From: Bradysia coprophila
Taxonomy: Eukaryota; Arthropoda; Insecta; Diptera; Sciaridae
DNA length: 64,000 nt
Direction of reading: 5' to 3'
NCBI RefSeq assembly: GCF_014529535.1
Contig: NW_023503608.1
Span: 6,870,501-6,934,500 of the forward strand
Shown piece after piece: positions 11,260 to 26,200 of the stretch. The notes under the pieces are model-generated. The model did no database searches. It was not told where the DNA came from and was given only the letters and a program-made list of their open reading frames with translations. A program made the translations under genes and the position numbers. Positions within the stretch are counted from its first letter, which is position 1; each line of letters begins with the position of its first letter.

Positions 11260-14200
11260 CTACACCGATGATTCGTAAATAATAATTTGCATCACTTTGG
11301 GTGGTTCTTTCGTTATGGCTGCCTCTTTCACTTCTTGTAAAAATGCATTCGTTAGTGCGGCCAGTGCTGCAATTTCTTGTTCATGTTGCTTCTTATCCCT
11401 CGACGATGTTCCGTTCCGACGATGTGGCATCGAGACCTTATTTGACGACAAAATCAATTAATTTTCGTTAATCTTCTTTGTATTCCACTAAAACTACCGT
11501 TAAAACTCGTCTCAAATCATTCTGTAAGGCACCAACATCAATACCGCCACCACTAAGCTGCATTCGTCGTAATGTGTCGGCAAATGGTCCAGTCATAGCC
11601 TAAATAAAAAATGTTCCATCACATTTACCATTTAATCAATTAATAATTTAAATTTTTACTTGAAGCTTTTGCCAACTTTGTGCATATTGACGACGAACCA
11701 ATTCAATGATTGTAGATGTTAAAGCGAGTCCGACCAGGATGTACAATGTACACCATAGCATGTACTCTGGTTTTTCTAAATAAGTTAATATAAAAGGATG
11801 TTGAGTCGATTGTTTTTAAGATTTTGGAGCATTTTCCGAGAGAAGTTTGAACTTACGTGGTACTAGATCTCCGAAACCTATTCTAGACCGCAACAAGTGG
11901 TGATAGGTTACATGAAAAGAAAATGAAAATTATTTGTTAATACGCTCGTTGTGGACAGAAGGGTAAAAAAGAAGGGTTTTCTAATTACTTTGAATCTTTT
12001 ATAAAAGTGGCTCCTAGTTATCACTTATCTCATATTATGTGTATGGATTATTGAGTCACTTGAAAGTGTTCGTTCTTATAATTCTGAATTCTAAAATGAC
12101 AGATTTTTTATAAGGAAAATGTCACTTTGTGAGTCTTTCTGAAACCCTCATTACCCGTCCAAATCGATAATAATCAATCGAAGAAACATACATAAATAAC
12201 TATTACATGCAAAGGGACGAAAACTCGAGAAATATGTTGGGCTCTGAAGCATGTAAATATCATTTTTACGTTTGGTTGACGTCTGGTTCTCTATTTGCAT
12301 CATAATAACTTGATTGCGTATATCATGTCCGGAGCGATAGCGGAGGACTTGACGCAGTCTAACTTCCAAAAAAAGAACGAAGAAATTTTTTTGAGACGCG
12401 GCAACTATATATAGGCGAGAATTTAAGATTCTTTCCTTTAGCCTGTATCACCACAAATCCTATTCTATCTTATTCGCGCTTCAAATACGAGCAAAACGAG
12501 CTATCACTCGACTATGTAACTTTAAAATTGCCGGAGATACATCGTTTTGAAGTTGGTCATTTTGATAGAAAATGCACCAAATTAACGTTTTCCAAACAAT
12601 CAAAATCTTTCAACTTACTCTGTATGTTTCTATCTATCTGTCTATCTATCTGTCTATCTATCGACGGTCGATCTCGGAAACTAGTCAGCCAATCTCCATG
12701 AAATTTTGCAGGAACCTCAGGGTGGGCATAAAAATGAAAATGTGATACGCCATTACCCCAGGAAAAACCAGAATTTTGTTTTATTGACCTCGAAGTGGTT
12801 TCTGAGTGTGGTTTTCGAGGGTCGGGAACGCGTTTTCGGGTGTAGCTTAGCTGTATTGAAACCTACAGAGGCGTGCGACCCATCAAATGAAAGGTATTCG
12901 TAACACGATTCGAACAAAAAAATAATTAAAAAAATCGGGGCAGATTCGTTTGAGCTAGAGTGATTAGAGTGACCAAATTTTGAGCTACTCGAGCGTAGGA
13001 TGAAAGGACTAATATTTTTTTTGGTTATGAGAGATAGAGAATTACTTTCTTCGGCAAAGTCTCAGAGTTTTACGAGTAGAACAGAGGGGCATATGTGAAA
13101 AATGTCGAAAGTTGGAAATGGGTGGGTCAATTGGGGTTTTGGAGATATTTCTTGAATGGTGGCAGATAGAGAATTACTTTCGTCAAATTTTCAAATTTCG
13201 TCAAATTTTCAAATTTCGTCAAATTTTCGAATTTCGTCAAATTTTCGAATTTCGTCAAATTTCGTCAAATTTTCCAATTTCATCAAATTTTCAAATTTCG
13301 TCAAATTTCGACCAATTTTCGAATTTCGTCAAATTTTCAAATTTCGTTAAATTTTCAAATTTCGTCAAATTTTCAAATTTCGTCAAATTTTCGAATTTCG
13401 TCAAATTTTCGAATTTCGTCAAATTTCGTCAAATTTTCGAATTTCGTCAAATTTTCAAATTTCGTCAAATTTTCGATTTTCGTAAAATTTTTGAATTAAA
13501 ACTGTAAACTGTTATAAAAAGCAGTGTTGACTACACTTCTAAAACGACTGACATCCCAACAAAAATCTCTTCGAGAAAAGTGTGACGCAGTCTTTGAAAT
13601 ACAATTTCTAAAATGAATGATATCGCTAGAGTTGACGCTTTCAGCTTCGTTACGCAAAAATTAAATTTTACACCCAATTTTAGTTCAAACAAGCTGGCTT
13701 AGTTTTTCTCATCATCTGCCAAATAATTTTTACCAAAAAAAAATTTGACTGGAAACAACCAAAATTTTACCAAAAAAATCTGCGTCGCATGCGGCAGATA
13801 AATTTTCTTGCTGATCTGTTCCTGAACATTTGCCACTTTGCGACGCAGATTTTTTTGGTAAAATTTTGGTTGTTTCCAGTCAAATTTTTTTTTGGTAAAA
13901 ATTATTTGGCAGATGATGAGAAAAACTAAGCCAGCTTGTTTGAACTAAAATTGGGTGTAAAATTTAATTTTTGCGTAACGAAGCTGAAAGCGTCAACTCT
14001 AGCGATATCATTCATTTTAGAAATTGTATTTCAAAGACTGCGTCACACTTTTCTCGAAGAGATTTTTGTTGGGATTTAGCTTATACCAGTACATTTTATC
14101 GCACATTTTGCATTCAAGTACCAACTTGAATATAATTGATTTTTTGCTTCGGATGATAACTACTAAACTTGAAAAGGCTGGTTCATACGACTGCCTCTCA

Positions 14201-17200
14201 TTTGAATAATTGGTGGGTCTAAACTTGCCGCATATTGTAAGGTTTATTCGATTTACAACAGATCATCTAGTCCAGCAATTTCGAATCACGTAAATTTTCT
14301 CTCAAAATTGAATTATGTATATTTGTACAAATATCTATTTGTTGTGAACCTTGTGAAGTTAAAAACGCAAGAATATTTTTCATTGTTGCATCTGTAAATT
14401 CCCATACTTGCACTGGTATATGGTTTCATTAATCATTATTCTCATGAATATGAAAAAACACATCCCAAGAAAATAAACATTTCAGTGTTAAAGATTAGTA
14501 TGAAAATTGCTGTGCTGTGATCGACAGAACCTGGTGCGTTTTCAGCTTCAAATGATAACGGCCTAGTAAGACCAAAGTTCTCTTACACCAACTATACTGT
14601 GATTTACTCATCTCAAATAAAACATACCTATTGTCGTCATCTGCACGAAATAGTAGATGTTGTCAATGCAAATTTGAAATGAAAGACAAAAAGAAAACAT
14701 TTATGAGAGCTGTTCACATAGGCAATAAAATTGAGTGATAAAGTTACCGTAATAAAACAAAAATAGTATCCATCGGCAAAGGTCCAGCTTTCCTCAAATA
14801 CCAGCAATAATCCAGCACCTACTGCCAAATACAATAGAAGAAACAAAACAGCGGCCAATGCATACAACCACTTTCGATCGGATATAATGGAAGACGGTGA
14901 CTGTGCTCGACAGCATCCTTAATTGAATATAACCGAAATGTACATAATACAGCACATAAACCCAATATCCTCAATTAAATTTTTATGTTCATCAAGTTTA
15001 TGTGGCAACAATATTAATCAGAACGGGTTCGTGAACGACGCGTCGCTCCACTATACTATCGCAATAAAATTACCCGGAATGATGTAAGTGATAGAAAAAC
15101 TTACTTGTTAATGATGGCATATTTTTGCCCAGCGTTGATACAGCCGTTGCGAATATACGGCCTAAATCTGCTATTACAGTCAACGTTAATGGAATACCAA
15201 TTAGAGCGAAAAACATGCAAAATGTTCGACCACCGGGTGTTACTGGGACAATGTTACCATAGCCTGAAATGAGAATTCTTTATTTGCAAACTTTTTTTTG
15301 TTAGTTATTTTCGTATTCCTCGAACGTATAAATTTGATATGATACAGCGACGCGACGCGACGATGAGATGGATAAATTATTTGTGCTTAAATGTTTTGTG
15401 ATTGGAAGATGCGTGGGGAACAACAGAACAGACAACCCCAATGGTATCAATTCTAGAGGTAAAATTAGTATTTTTATGAATTTGCGGTAGTTACGGAAAT
15501 TGACATTTTTGAAATGGTGTAGTGGACTCGACAGTATAATCATAAACGAACATTAACCTGTCACATACGTCTATTCATCTGTTATCAATAACGAAGACAA
15601 AAATAATGACCATATTACCCATCCTTTATACAGTACGCATGTTAAAAAAATTGAAGTACAAGATTTGAAATCAACCGATAGTATTGTACCCTCAGCAAGT
15701 AAAATCCATTACATAATTCGGGATAAAAATGAAAAGTTTCGTTTTCGTGTGTTCACTGACCCCGGCTACGCCTCGGGTCAACAAAATTCGAACGAAAACT
15801 CCTTTTTTCATCTTCTTATCCCTAGTCATGTAATAGTTATTTACATAACAAGGGATAAAAAGTTGAAAAGTAGAGTTTTCGTGTGAATTTCCGTGTCGAG
15901 ACTTTTCACTTTTTTCCCAAGTTATGTAATATACTATTACATGATTTTGATACCTAAACTAATTTTTTTGTTTTCCCTATAAGTAATAAGCCACTTTCGA
16001 ATCTAGGGGAAAAAAACAGAAAAATACTATTGATCCATGGAAGTGATCGACCCGATAATAATACTGGTCATATGCTTGCCGTCTGTAACAGGTTAATCAA
16101 ATAATATTGTGCGAAAGATTCGCGTAGAAAGATTTCTCTTCAAAGAAAAGTTGTAAGAAGAGAGAAAATCGCAATTTTAATGTCACGTAATTTTACCTTA
16201 CTCCTTCAAGCACATAAAGAAACGTTATTCGAACGATAGATGCTAAATTGAAGAATGCATCTGTTACTGTTTTAGCCGATTACAGACTATTTTCATACAC
16301 AATTCACTATGTTGTTATTCGATGTTTTTCTGTGGAAAGGCTAGCATAAAGTGTAATGTAAAAGAAAAACAGAACGTGACTGTTTTCGCATATTTAAAAG
16401 ATTAAATTATTCCAGAATAGCATCACATCACTCGCTTTAAAATTTATTTGCCAGCATTGTTATTTGGGATTCGAAAATTAGTTTAAGAAAAATATTGTTC
16501 AACCCAAGTAATTAAACATCTTCGCTAGAAGGCAAAATTTTAAGTAAATGAGTCAATTTCGTTTTTTTACTTTTATTGTAGATATACTACAGCAGTCACG
16601 TTCCGTTTTATTAACATTTCTCTTTAGTTCGAAATTTCTTTTGAAGTATCAGACAGAAAAATAATCAGCAAAAACGAGCCATCAGAACAGTCGGAGCGTT
16701 TGCTGCGACTGAGCCCCGTACAAACCCGTATATCTATTGCGTACGTGACCCTAGTGCGTCTGTCACCCTACTTTGACCGTAAGCCTATGCGCCGGTTAAA
16801 GTAGTTAAAGTAAAATTATTATGTAATGTGTACATCTTAGAAATTGCGCATAGCGCAATTACGAAGCCCCGTACGACGTTCCTTTCAAATAAAACAAAAC
16901 TTTCAAATAGCACTAAAATTTTAATTTATTGAGTATAAATACACATAGGCCTAGTATCGGCCTCAGTCCGAGGATCCAAATTTTTTTTTTTTCAACTACA
17001 TTCTATTCGGCCTTTGATTACCTTCCAAATGAAACAAAAAATACGAAAAACGTATGAAATTTGCTCGAGTTATATGTAAAATACACATAGGGCCCTAGTA
17101 GCGGCCTTAGTCCGAGGACCCAAATTTAATTTTTTTTCAACAACATTCTATTCGGCCTTTGATTACCTTCCAAATGAAACAAAAAATACGAAAAACGGAT

Positions 17201-20200
17201 GAAATTTGCTCGAGTTATATGTAAAATATACATAGGGCCCTAGTAACGGCCTTAGTCCAAGGACCCAAATTTAATTTTTTTTTTCAACAACATTCTATTC
17301 GGTGTTCGATTATCTTTCAAATGAAACAAAAATTACGAAAAACGGATGAAATTTACTCGAGTTGTATGTAAAATACACATAGGGCCCTAGTAGCGTCCTT
17401 AGTCCGAGGACCCAAATTTAATTTTTTTTCAACAACATTCTATTCGGCCTTTGATTACCTTCCAAATGACACAAAAATTACGAAAAACGAATGAAATTTA
17501 CTCGAGTTCAATGTAAAATACACATAGGGCCCTAATAGTGGCCTTAGTCCAAGGACCCAAATTTAATTTTTTTTCAACAACTTTCTATTCGGCGTTCGAT
17601 TACCTTCCAAATGACACAAAAATTACGAAAAACGAATGAAATTTACTCGAGTTCTATGTAAAATACACATAGGGCCCTAGTAGTGGCCTTAGTCCAAGGA
17701 CCCAAATTTAATTTTTTTTTCAACAACTTTCTATTCGGCGTTCGATTACCTTCCAAATGACACAAAAATTACGAAAAACGAATGAAATTTACTCGAGTTG
17801 TATGTAAAATACACATAGGGCCCTAGTAGCGGCCTTAGTCCGAGGACCCAAATTTAATTTTTTTTTCAACAACATTCTATTCGGCCTTTGATTACCTTCC
17901 AAATGAAACAAAAATTACGAAAAACGGATGAAATTTGCTCGAGTTATATGTAAAATACACATAGGGCCCTAGTAGCGGCCTTAGTCCAAGGACCCAAATT
18001 TAATTTTTTTTCAACAACATTCTATTCGGTGTTCGATTACCTTCCAAATGAAACAAAAATTACGAAAAACGAATGAAATTTACTCGAGTTATATGTAAAA
18101 TACACATAGGGCCCTAGTAGCTTTTCACTTCTAAGGCCCTAACTCACGGTCCACTCACCCGATTTTAAAAAACTTTTTTTTCCTGGATTGGTATTGACAA
18201 TACCTATCATTTGCCGTGTCATTTACATTTCCATCGTTTATTTTGCCATAAATATCACCAAAAGACCTTAAATCACTTAGGTGGCCCTAACTCACGAAGG
18301 GCCGACCCGAATATGCCCATCTTCGAACTTAGCCTCACTATTTTGACTATCTTTCAGGGAAAAAAAATTTTTTGAAATCGGATTTGATTTACTCAAGATA
18401 TCGACGTGACGGACAGACGGACAGACGGACAGACGGACAGACGGACAGACGGCCCAAATTTTTATTGCGGATTCGTCATCTATGAACATAGGCAAACACT
18501 TTGCCCTTACCGTCTGCTTCGAATTCCATCAATTACACACGGCATCGTAATCCTATAAGCCCCTTCGTACTTCGTACGGGGCTAAAAATATTTCCAGACT
18601 GCAGGAGAGACCCGTACGAAGATAGATATTGTTGCACTAGAAACATAGAAGAGCGGTATAAAGAGATTCAATGTCTCCGGAAAATGATTCAATATCTTTC
18701 ATTGCTTCAGTTGCTTGAAACGCAGTGCAAAAATATGTAATGGACTTTTCATGCGATACATTTTGAGGTAGTCGAAGACATAACCATTTTAGACAGAGGG
18801 TGCACACACTGTTTTATCTGCCGGGAACAGTGTTGCACTAAGGGGATTTTTCCAAATTAATTTATTTCAAACGTAAGGTTATCAGTATTGCAATGACTTT
18901 CAATTGGAACCCTACTATTTTAGTGAATGTCTTCTTTGTGGTTCGTATGTAGTCAACGAAATCTAAGAACATGCAAAAGAACTCAATTTCCGTAGTCCAA
19001 AATTCTCATATAAATCAGTTTTTCATTTTGGTATAATGCCACTCCATAACGGACGTTCCACACAAAATGAGGGGTTAAATGACAATTAATAAAATCTGTT
19101 TCTTTGCCAGTTCTTGTAGTAATTGGTGCACTGGCGTAATACTTGATTATTGACATAATGAGGGAAATCATCGATATTTGCCGAGGGAAACCATAAATTC
19201 CTCTGTCAATTTCAAATAATTTCTGTTTATAAGAGCTAGGACAATAAAAATCTTGGGAAACATCGCAATAAAGTTGTGTATGCGTACAACTCGGGATGAA
19301 AGTTAAAATTCAGGTTTACGTGTGACCCTGATTATTGACCTCAGATCAACAAAATTCACACGTAGACTAGTAGACTTATCCACATTTTATCCCTAGATGT
19401 AAATAACTGAAGCAGATCCAACATACTTCACAATGTTCACATATCAGCATCCAGGAGAAATGAACTAATAAAATGCCATGGGGAGAATTCCATAAGGTTT
19501 TTCATGAAAATATTCGCGATTCAATTTTGCTAAGTGTTATATGAAATATAATACGTGACTCCGGTGGGGTATGACCACTTCTGTGTACCATTTTTGGTTT
19601 TGTTTCTACTTGTATTATCAACTCTTCGGAAATGAGAAATAAAGTTACTTGCAGTGAGATTCCTAATATCATTTAAATGAATAAATTAGAACATAATTTT
19701 GATAAGTCCCTAAGATGTCCGTCGAAACAGTTTACATCTACTTTAACACTGACAAATAATTAGTCACCTATATACAAAACAGTTGTATGCCCTCTTATTC
19801 GTTCCTGTTCGGCATATTAAATGAGAATATTATTCTTTCAACAGGTTAAAACTCTCACTTTCTGGGCGTCTCTTTTTTTCATTAATAATATATTAGGGTA
19901 TAGTCGAAATGGTACAGTCAACACAACATTTGTCTTTCACCTTCATCCACTTGTTTTACACGTGTTATTTAAATGAATTACCCAATTCGTCTTTTTTTTT
20001 GTGAACGTTGCAAAGGAACACCAGAACACATTGACATTTAAATTTTTAGCATTTTCACACAAAAGCCTTCCAACCTTTTTGTTTTGTTTTTCTTCTTTTT
20101 ATTCGTCATACGATAAAACGCAGCAATTGACACCCTTCCTAAACAGCCCCAAAATATAATCATATAACGTATCTATTTGAATAGATGAAGTGATAAGGCG

Positions 20201-23200
20201 TTAAAAGGTGCGATGTGTATATCCCTAAAAGAAGTACACTCACCACGTCGTCAATGGCACTATTTTTGGGATGTGTTATTTGGTTCGAACGCATGTAAAG
20301 CGCGGTGGTGTTCTTATATGTTTACAAAAATTGTGGATAGAGAAAATCTATTTCTGCAACCGCGGTAATACAATAAAAGAAAATTGTTTTTGTTGATGGG
20401 TTTGAGGAATGAGAGAATAAATATTTATGTTACTGATGCGGTTCAATAAAAGCTCTGAAAATGTCCAACCAGATAAGATTGTAATTAATACGATTGAAAG
20501 GGGATCGCATGGATGGTTGGACACAAATCGGTATTATCGGAACTGAAAGCAAAAAGAAAAACTACTCAACCAATTTCTGCATTACCTATTGTGGTTAACA
20601 CTGTCGAAGAAAAAAAGATGGCCTGGGCAAAGCTCCATTTCTTAAATTTCACAGTAAAGTTCTCTGCTAAGGATAGTTTTAGACCACCTTCGACAGCACG
20701 CTGTGAAACCTGGAACGGAATGAGTACAATTCTACGTGTGATTACCATGACAAAATTCGAAAAAAAAATTACCTCTTCGTACTTTTGCAGCTCAGTGGAA
20801 ACGTATTCATCTAAATTATCTAATAGAAATATGTCGGTGCTATTCGTAATGGATAATATGAATTGATTTCGTTTTAATTTGACTTCGTTTTGAAGCGACT
20901 CAGTGAGATTTTCTTCGTGTGGCCGTTCCAATTGTTGAAAAATCTGCAAAAAAAAGAAATCATGTGTTTGGGATTACATCAAACATATATGGGTTTCTGG
21001 AAGGTGAGTGATTAGCTTTATAGCTTCTAAAAATTAACCACTCCATCCATTTAAGTCTAGCCAAGGGAAATTTTAGTATCATAAGAGGACATTTAAATAT
21101 TGCGCACGCACCGTAAGGGGTAACGGTTTTTTTTCGAAAATCGTGCAGAAGCATGCGTTAGTTTTGCAATTCAGATAGTATTTCATTGATGCGATTAAAC
21201 TGAAGTATAGACCACAAGTGCAATTGCAAAAAACCAATTTGTTTTGAACCGACACGGACAAAATGAGTCTTATAATGCTATAGAACGAACAAAGAAACAT
21301 ACGATTCGATTTCGTCAAGATCTGACATCTTTAGTCCATCGTTCGATTGTTTCGGTATATGAGCTGGCAAACTGGAAGGAATCAGATCACAGTCAAGAAC
21401 ACTTATATTCTAATTCAAGCCGTTTAACTTGATTATAAAATTTCCAATCCCCATCGTATATCTTCATATCCATAAAGGATATAAAGCAAGAGAAAATCAC
21501 AAACAATAACAGTCAACCTAGCCATCAACTTTGTAGCCGATGTGGAAGACATCACTGATCTTGATCAGGAATATTTCTGTCATGTGAATTTAAGAATTCT
21601 TAAATTAATTGGAAAGCTGCATTTGCATAGTGCGGTTTCCTTGTTCTTTCAGAGCTTATTTCTAGATGTGCTGCTAGGTAATCAATCTGTCCATACTCTA
21701 CGAACAAGTCACTACTTCACATTCATTCGCGGTCGTCATATTTATTTGTGATTGCACCGTGTACAGTTCGAAGTTCCATGAGATGCCAAAGTAAATATAT
21801 AAACAAATAAAAAAGTATTCTAACAGACTGGGAAAACCATTTTTACTATACACACATTCAGTTTTGGAAAGCATTCATATTGATGTTTATTTAAACTTCA
21901 ATATAACGTGCACTTTGTATATTTAATGATGTGAGAATAAATTAATTACGCCTCCAGTTGAGCGTGAAGATTTATCAACAATTAAAAATTTTCTCGTAGT
22001 GGTCGTAGTGTACCGAAAAATGTAAATGGAAAGTAAAATCTTTAAAATAAATACAAATAAATAAGCGATTTGCTTTCGATCAGTTTAAGTTTTAAGCGAA
22101 GAATTTTTATGTGAAAAATAAACGAATAAGTGTGCGTTGAATCGAAAGTGAATCGCAGCGTTATAAAAGATCTTTAGAATCCAGCAGCGAATGTCCAAAT
22201 CACAGCAAGAAGCAGACAGGAAAAGGATAATAATAAACAAGGTAATGTGCTGTTGATTGGTATTTAAAGTGTCCTGTGATGCTTTGTGAATTGATTGATG
22301 TTGATGGACACATACACTCAAAATACGAATGAGGAAAAAGAAATCATAATCAATTAGAGGCGCCATTACATATATATGGCAGATTTAACACCATAACCGG
22401 CAGATTGGGTATCACAAATAATATTGCGCCGAACAAACTTGAAACAGAGCCCTGAAACAAATATTGATAAATGAAGAAAAGCTTTATTGTATACGAACCG
22501 TATCGAAAAATTTGGGAAATGTTATGAATAGCAAATTGTTTTAGATAAATCTTTTCTCTCGTTTTTATATCGCTAATAATAATCGTAAATAACTCATTTC
22601 ATAATAAAACCTCACAATCGATGACTTAGTGAAAGCGGTCTATTAAGTACTATATCGAGAACATTCTGGTGTTGTTTCAATGAGATGAAGAGCTGCTATT
22701 AGGAAGTAACAAATTCAGTTGGTTCATTTATAAATCCTTTTCATATATATCCAATCAAATTTTCCTCCTATAAAGACAGTATTTGCTTACCGGAAGTTTG
22801 TTACATAGTCTAGACCCTTCATTTATTCAGGCATTTATTAAGACCCTTGTCAACAAAGAACTGGTAAAAAATAAAGGTTTTTCATCAATGAGAGTCTCAA
22901 AAAATGAATTTTTAATTTAAGCAAATTTGTTAGTATTAAAGAAAAATCGACGAAAATAGGACCTAAAAGCCTTTAAAGCAGAGGAAAAGTGCTAATGTGG
23001 TGTTGATGATGTGAAACTATATAATGACATTCCCAGTGAGGGTAGGTGTGGAAATTTAAAAAACTTGAAAAATTATTGTTTAGAATTTGTTAAAAGAAAT
23101 GATGAAAATGTGGTGTCGTGTTAAATATTACATTATTTGATGTAAATAGATTTTATAGCTAATAAAGCAAACTAAACAAAACCAAACTTAAAAAGTCCCA

Positions 23201-26200
23201 ACTACAATGACAAGACAAGTAAACTACTTAAACGGCGAATGTTGAACCATTTTATCTTAAATCTAAATTTATTAACGATAATGTCATGTTTTCCCTCATT
23301 CAATGGCTTATCTAAAATCACATAGGGTAACATGTGCCCGGACATATATGCGTAGTCGGACACCTATATTGTGAAAGATATAAACGTTTTGAAATAAAAG
23401 AACAATAGCTGTACATGTCCGGAGACTGGTATGCCCACCCTATACCATCTTATGCTCAAGGGAGCTTTTTCAATTTAGTTTTCAAAGTGATTTTGAGCGA
23501 AAATTTGTTCAAAACAATTTTTCTTCCACAGTACTTAAACCAAAAGCTTAATAAATTTACGATTCTAAAAAGAAGATGAAACGGATTGAAGATTTATTTA
23601 CACGGTCTCATAATCGCTAGTTTTATATATCCCGTAAACAATTACTTGCTCCCCCATCAGTTAAGCGATTGTAATAAAAAAAAATTATTCGGCAATAATA
23701 TACCCCTCTTTCATTTCCATCATAACTAAGGTACTTGCTAAAAAGAAGTCAATAAATTATACCACATTATTACGAAGAATGGAAGTTTAGACAGAGTCAA
23801 AAGTTTATTCATTCATATTTTTTTGTGTGAATAAATTAGGAATTATGAGATATGTGCGCCGGCAACTAACAATAAATTGTTACAAATTTGAAGAAAATGT
23901 TTTTCTTTTCGAAACATTTTAAAAGAATACCAAATGAGACCAAATATTTCCTGATTGTCCTTCGTAATGGTCTAATGGAATTTAATAATCTCAGAAGATT
24001 CGGCACTCTAGGAGCGAGGAGATTTTTTTTAAGGGGTGGTTTATGAGATTGATTCTACTTTTACAGGCGGTTATTTCATCTGTTATCGCAGAAGACGGCA
24101 AAATTAGCGAAACTGAGGCAATAATAGATTTTCCATCCACCTGTTCAAAAAGCTATAGTAAGTAAACGACATGTTTACTGTATTTGGAATTGTTGTGGTT
24201 TGTACATGATTCCACAAAAAAATTGTTAAACAAATGAAAATGTAGATTTTTGCAATTATTTACAACGATTTAACGATTTAAAAACAGATTTACTATTCTT
24301 GTTGCGAGCGAGTGCCGAACCAAAATTGAGAAATAAAAAATCTAGATTTTCATTTATTCAACGAAATTCTTTTCAAATCATTTACAAACCACAACAACTT
24401 CCAAATTAGAAAACATATCAAATTACCATTTTCTCTCCTTCTAAGATCAATTTGTGAAAATCTGTGAAAATTTATGTAAGAAAATGTCATCTCCAAAGAA
24501 AAGGATTGGGTTATGGCTTTCCTTATTATCAACCCTCTGGCTATCGCGACACACATTTCTAAAAAGACTAGACACTCAAATACACAACTTTCACAGTTAT
24601 ACTAAATAAAACTGAAGGACAAAGTATTTAACACGACTGGTAAATAATGTTATTCGTCATCCCATTCCCTACAAACATTTTTTGATGTGCTGCGGAATAC
24701 ATCAATAATAAATGAGCATTATTTCAATAATAACACATTTCTTTTGCTTTGCGAAACCCATTCGAATCGATGGTGTACAATAAAAACGCGAGCATATCTG
24801 GTGAACATTTACACTTAGATTCCATTGAACGATTCTTTGATTGCCAAAATATCATTTCCGCCAAGAGATACTAGTTAATGTGAAAATACTTAAAAAAAAA
24901 GTATGTCGAAAAGGGAGGAAGACAACTATGTGCCATAATTTGCTCTAATTTACAACCAAACCTACCCCCACCGAAAAAGAGCACAGTGATATTGTTAGCA
25001 AACAGCCCACCATAAATCATTTACAAATTGGCTGCTATAAAACTTATTATTATTTTGTTCTGACACGATTTCTCCTATTTTCTTTCCAATGACAATGTTT
25101 TTTATTGGATTTATTTGTGTAGAACATCCAATTATTATGTTTGGAAAGACCTTTTCTTTATTCTTTAAAATTTTTCGTTGTTGTCAGGGTTTGTTGTTTT
25201 CCTTTTCGAATCCCGAAAAAGAAAAAAACATTTTCCAAAGAGTTACGGACGAACGATTCCCCACACATCTCATAGATTGTATAATAATCTGGATGCTCAT
25301 TGTCGTTGAAATGCGTAAAACATGTAAATTGTATAATAAATGGAACAAATGGATGCTTGCTTTATTATATGTTTTCGGTTGGTTGATATTAGGAGGGGTT
25401 CGTGCTCTGGTTATAACCATTTACATACTAATATGCAACACATGCATTGTCTGAGTGTTTTCAATGTAATTTTAATTCAAATAAATTTGTGATTTTTGGT
25501 GCTGCATAAACATTGTATGTAAACAATGTAGTGAGAGTGTATCAAATTGTAGATTAAATCTAATGTAGCAAATGTTTCGTATCAATCTGATGAAGATACT
25601 TATAGTGTAGTAAGAGACTCGACAATTACACTGGATGATACGCCTCGTCGACCTTTGACCTCCGCATAGACATTAATAAAACGTGAAAATACGTTAGCGA
25701 TAAAAAGTAGCTTAATGGAAATGTGAAAAGCAGTCCTACGTTTGTTTAGTCGAAAAAAGTGGAGCAAATCATCAGAACGTGACTGTTAACTTCAGACAAT
25801 TCAAAATTATTATTATGACCCTTAGGCAGCATACATACGTAACGAAACCTTTATTTTACGAAATTACTTTCCCGTTCTAAATTATACGCCATTCCACAAA
25901 ACCATCGACAATAGCAATATTTTCGTCATTAAATTAAATTAAAAAAAAAATTCAAACCATTCCAGCAAATCCTTTAACAGCCGATTACGTATAAAATATC
26001 CTCCGAATATTTTGGATGTTGGGTGCACATTTTGGCATGATTTTATCAAAAAGTAAGTCACACTTAGTTATTGAATTGGTTCATTAATTTTGCTTGCTTT
26101 TTCCTTTACTAATTAATGAACATTTTCTGTCGAACGTGAGTCGGTGTTTTGTTTTTATATTTTACAAAACATTTAGTTCAGATGGTGCCGCGGCATGACG

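Noticed and set aside
13112-13507. 131-codon ORF with repeated FRQIF hexapeptides
   Set aside because: Entirely a by-product of an 18-bp AT-rich minisatellite; lies in a K2P intron with no start context or neighbours.
18411-18442. Regular short repeat considered as a CRISPR-like array
   Set aside because: It is an 8-bp-unit microsatellite without spacers, in a eukaryotic element.
20513-20866. 117-codon plus-strand ORF
   Set aside because: Antisense shadow of K2P exons 2 and 3, which carry the P1 filter on the minus strand.
22373-22452. Minus-strand segment after TTTGTTTCAG that reads like a transmembrane exon
   Set aside because: K2P exon 1 joins exon 2 (20943) in exact phase to complete the M1-to-cap transition, so no extra exon is needed; the segment has no good donor.
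25089-25454. 121-codon hydrophobic ORF resembling a multispan membrane protein
   Set aside because: Hydrophobicity follows from T-rich sequence. No family signature, no splice context, and it sits in an intron.
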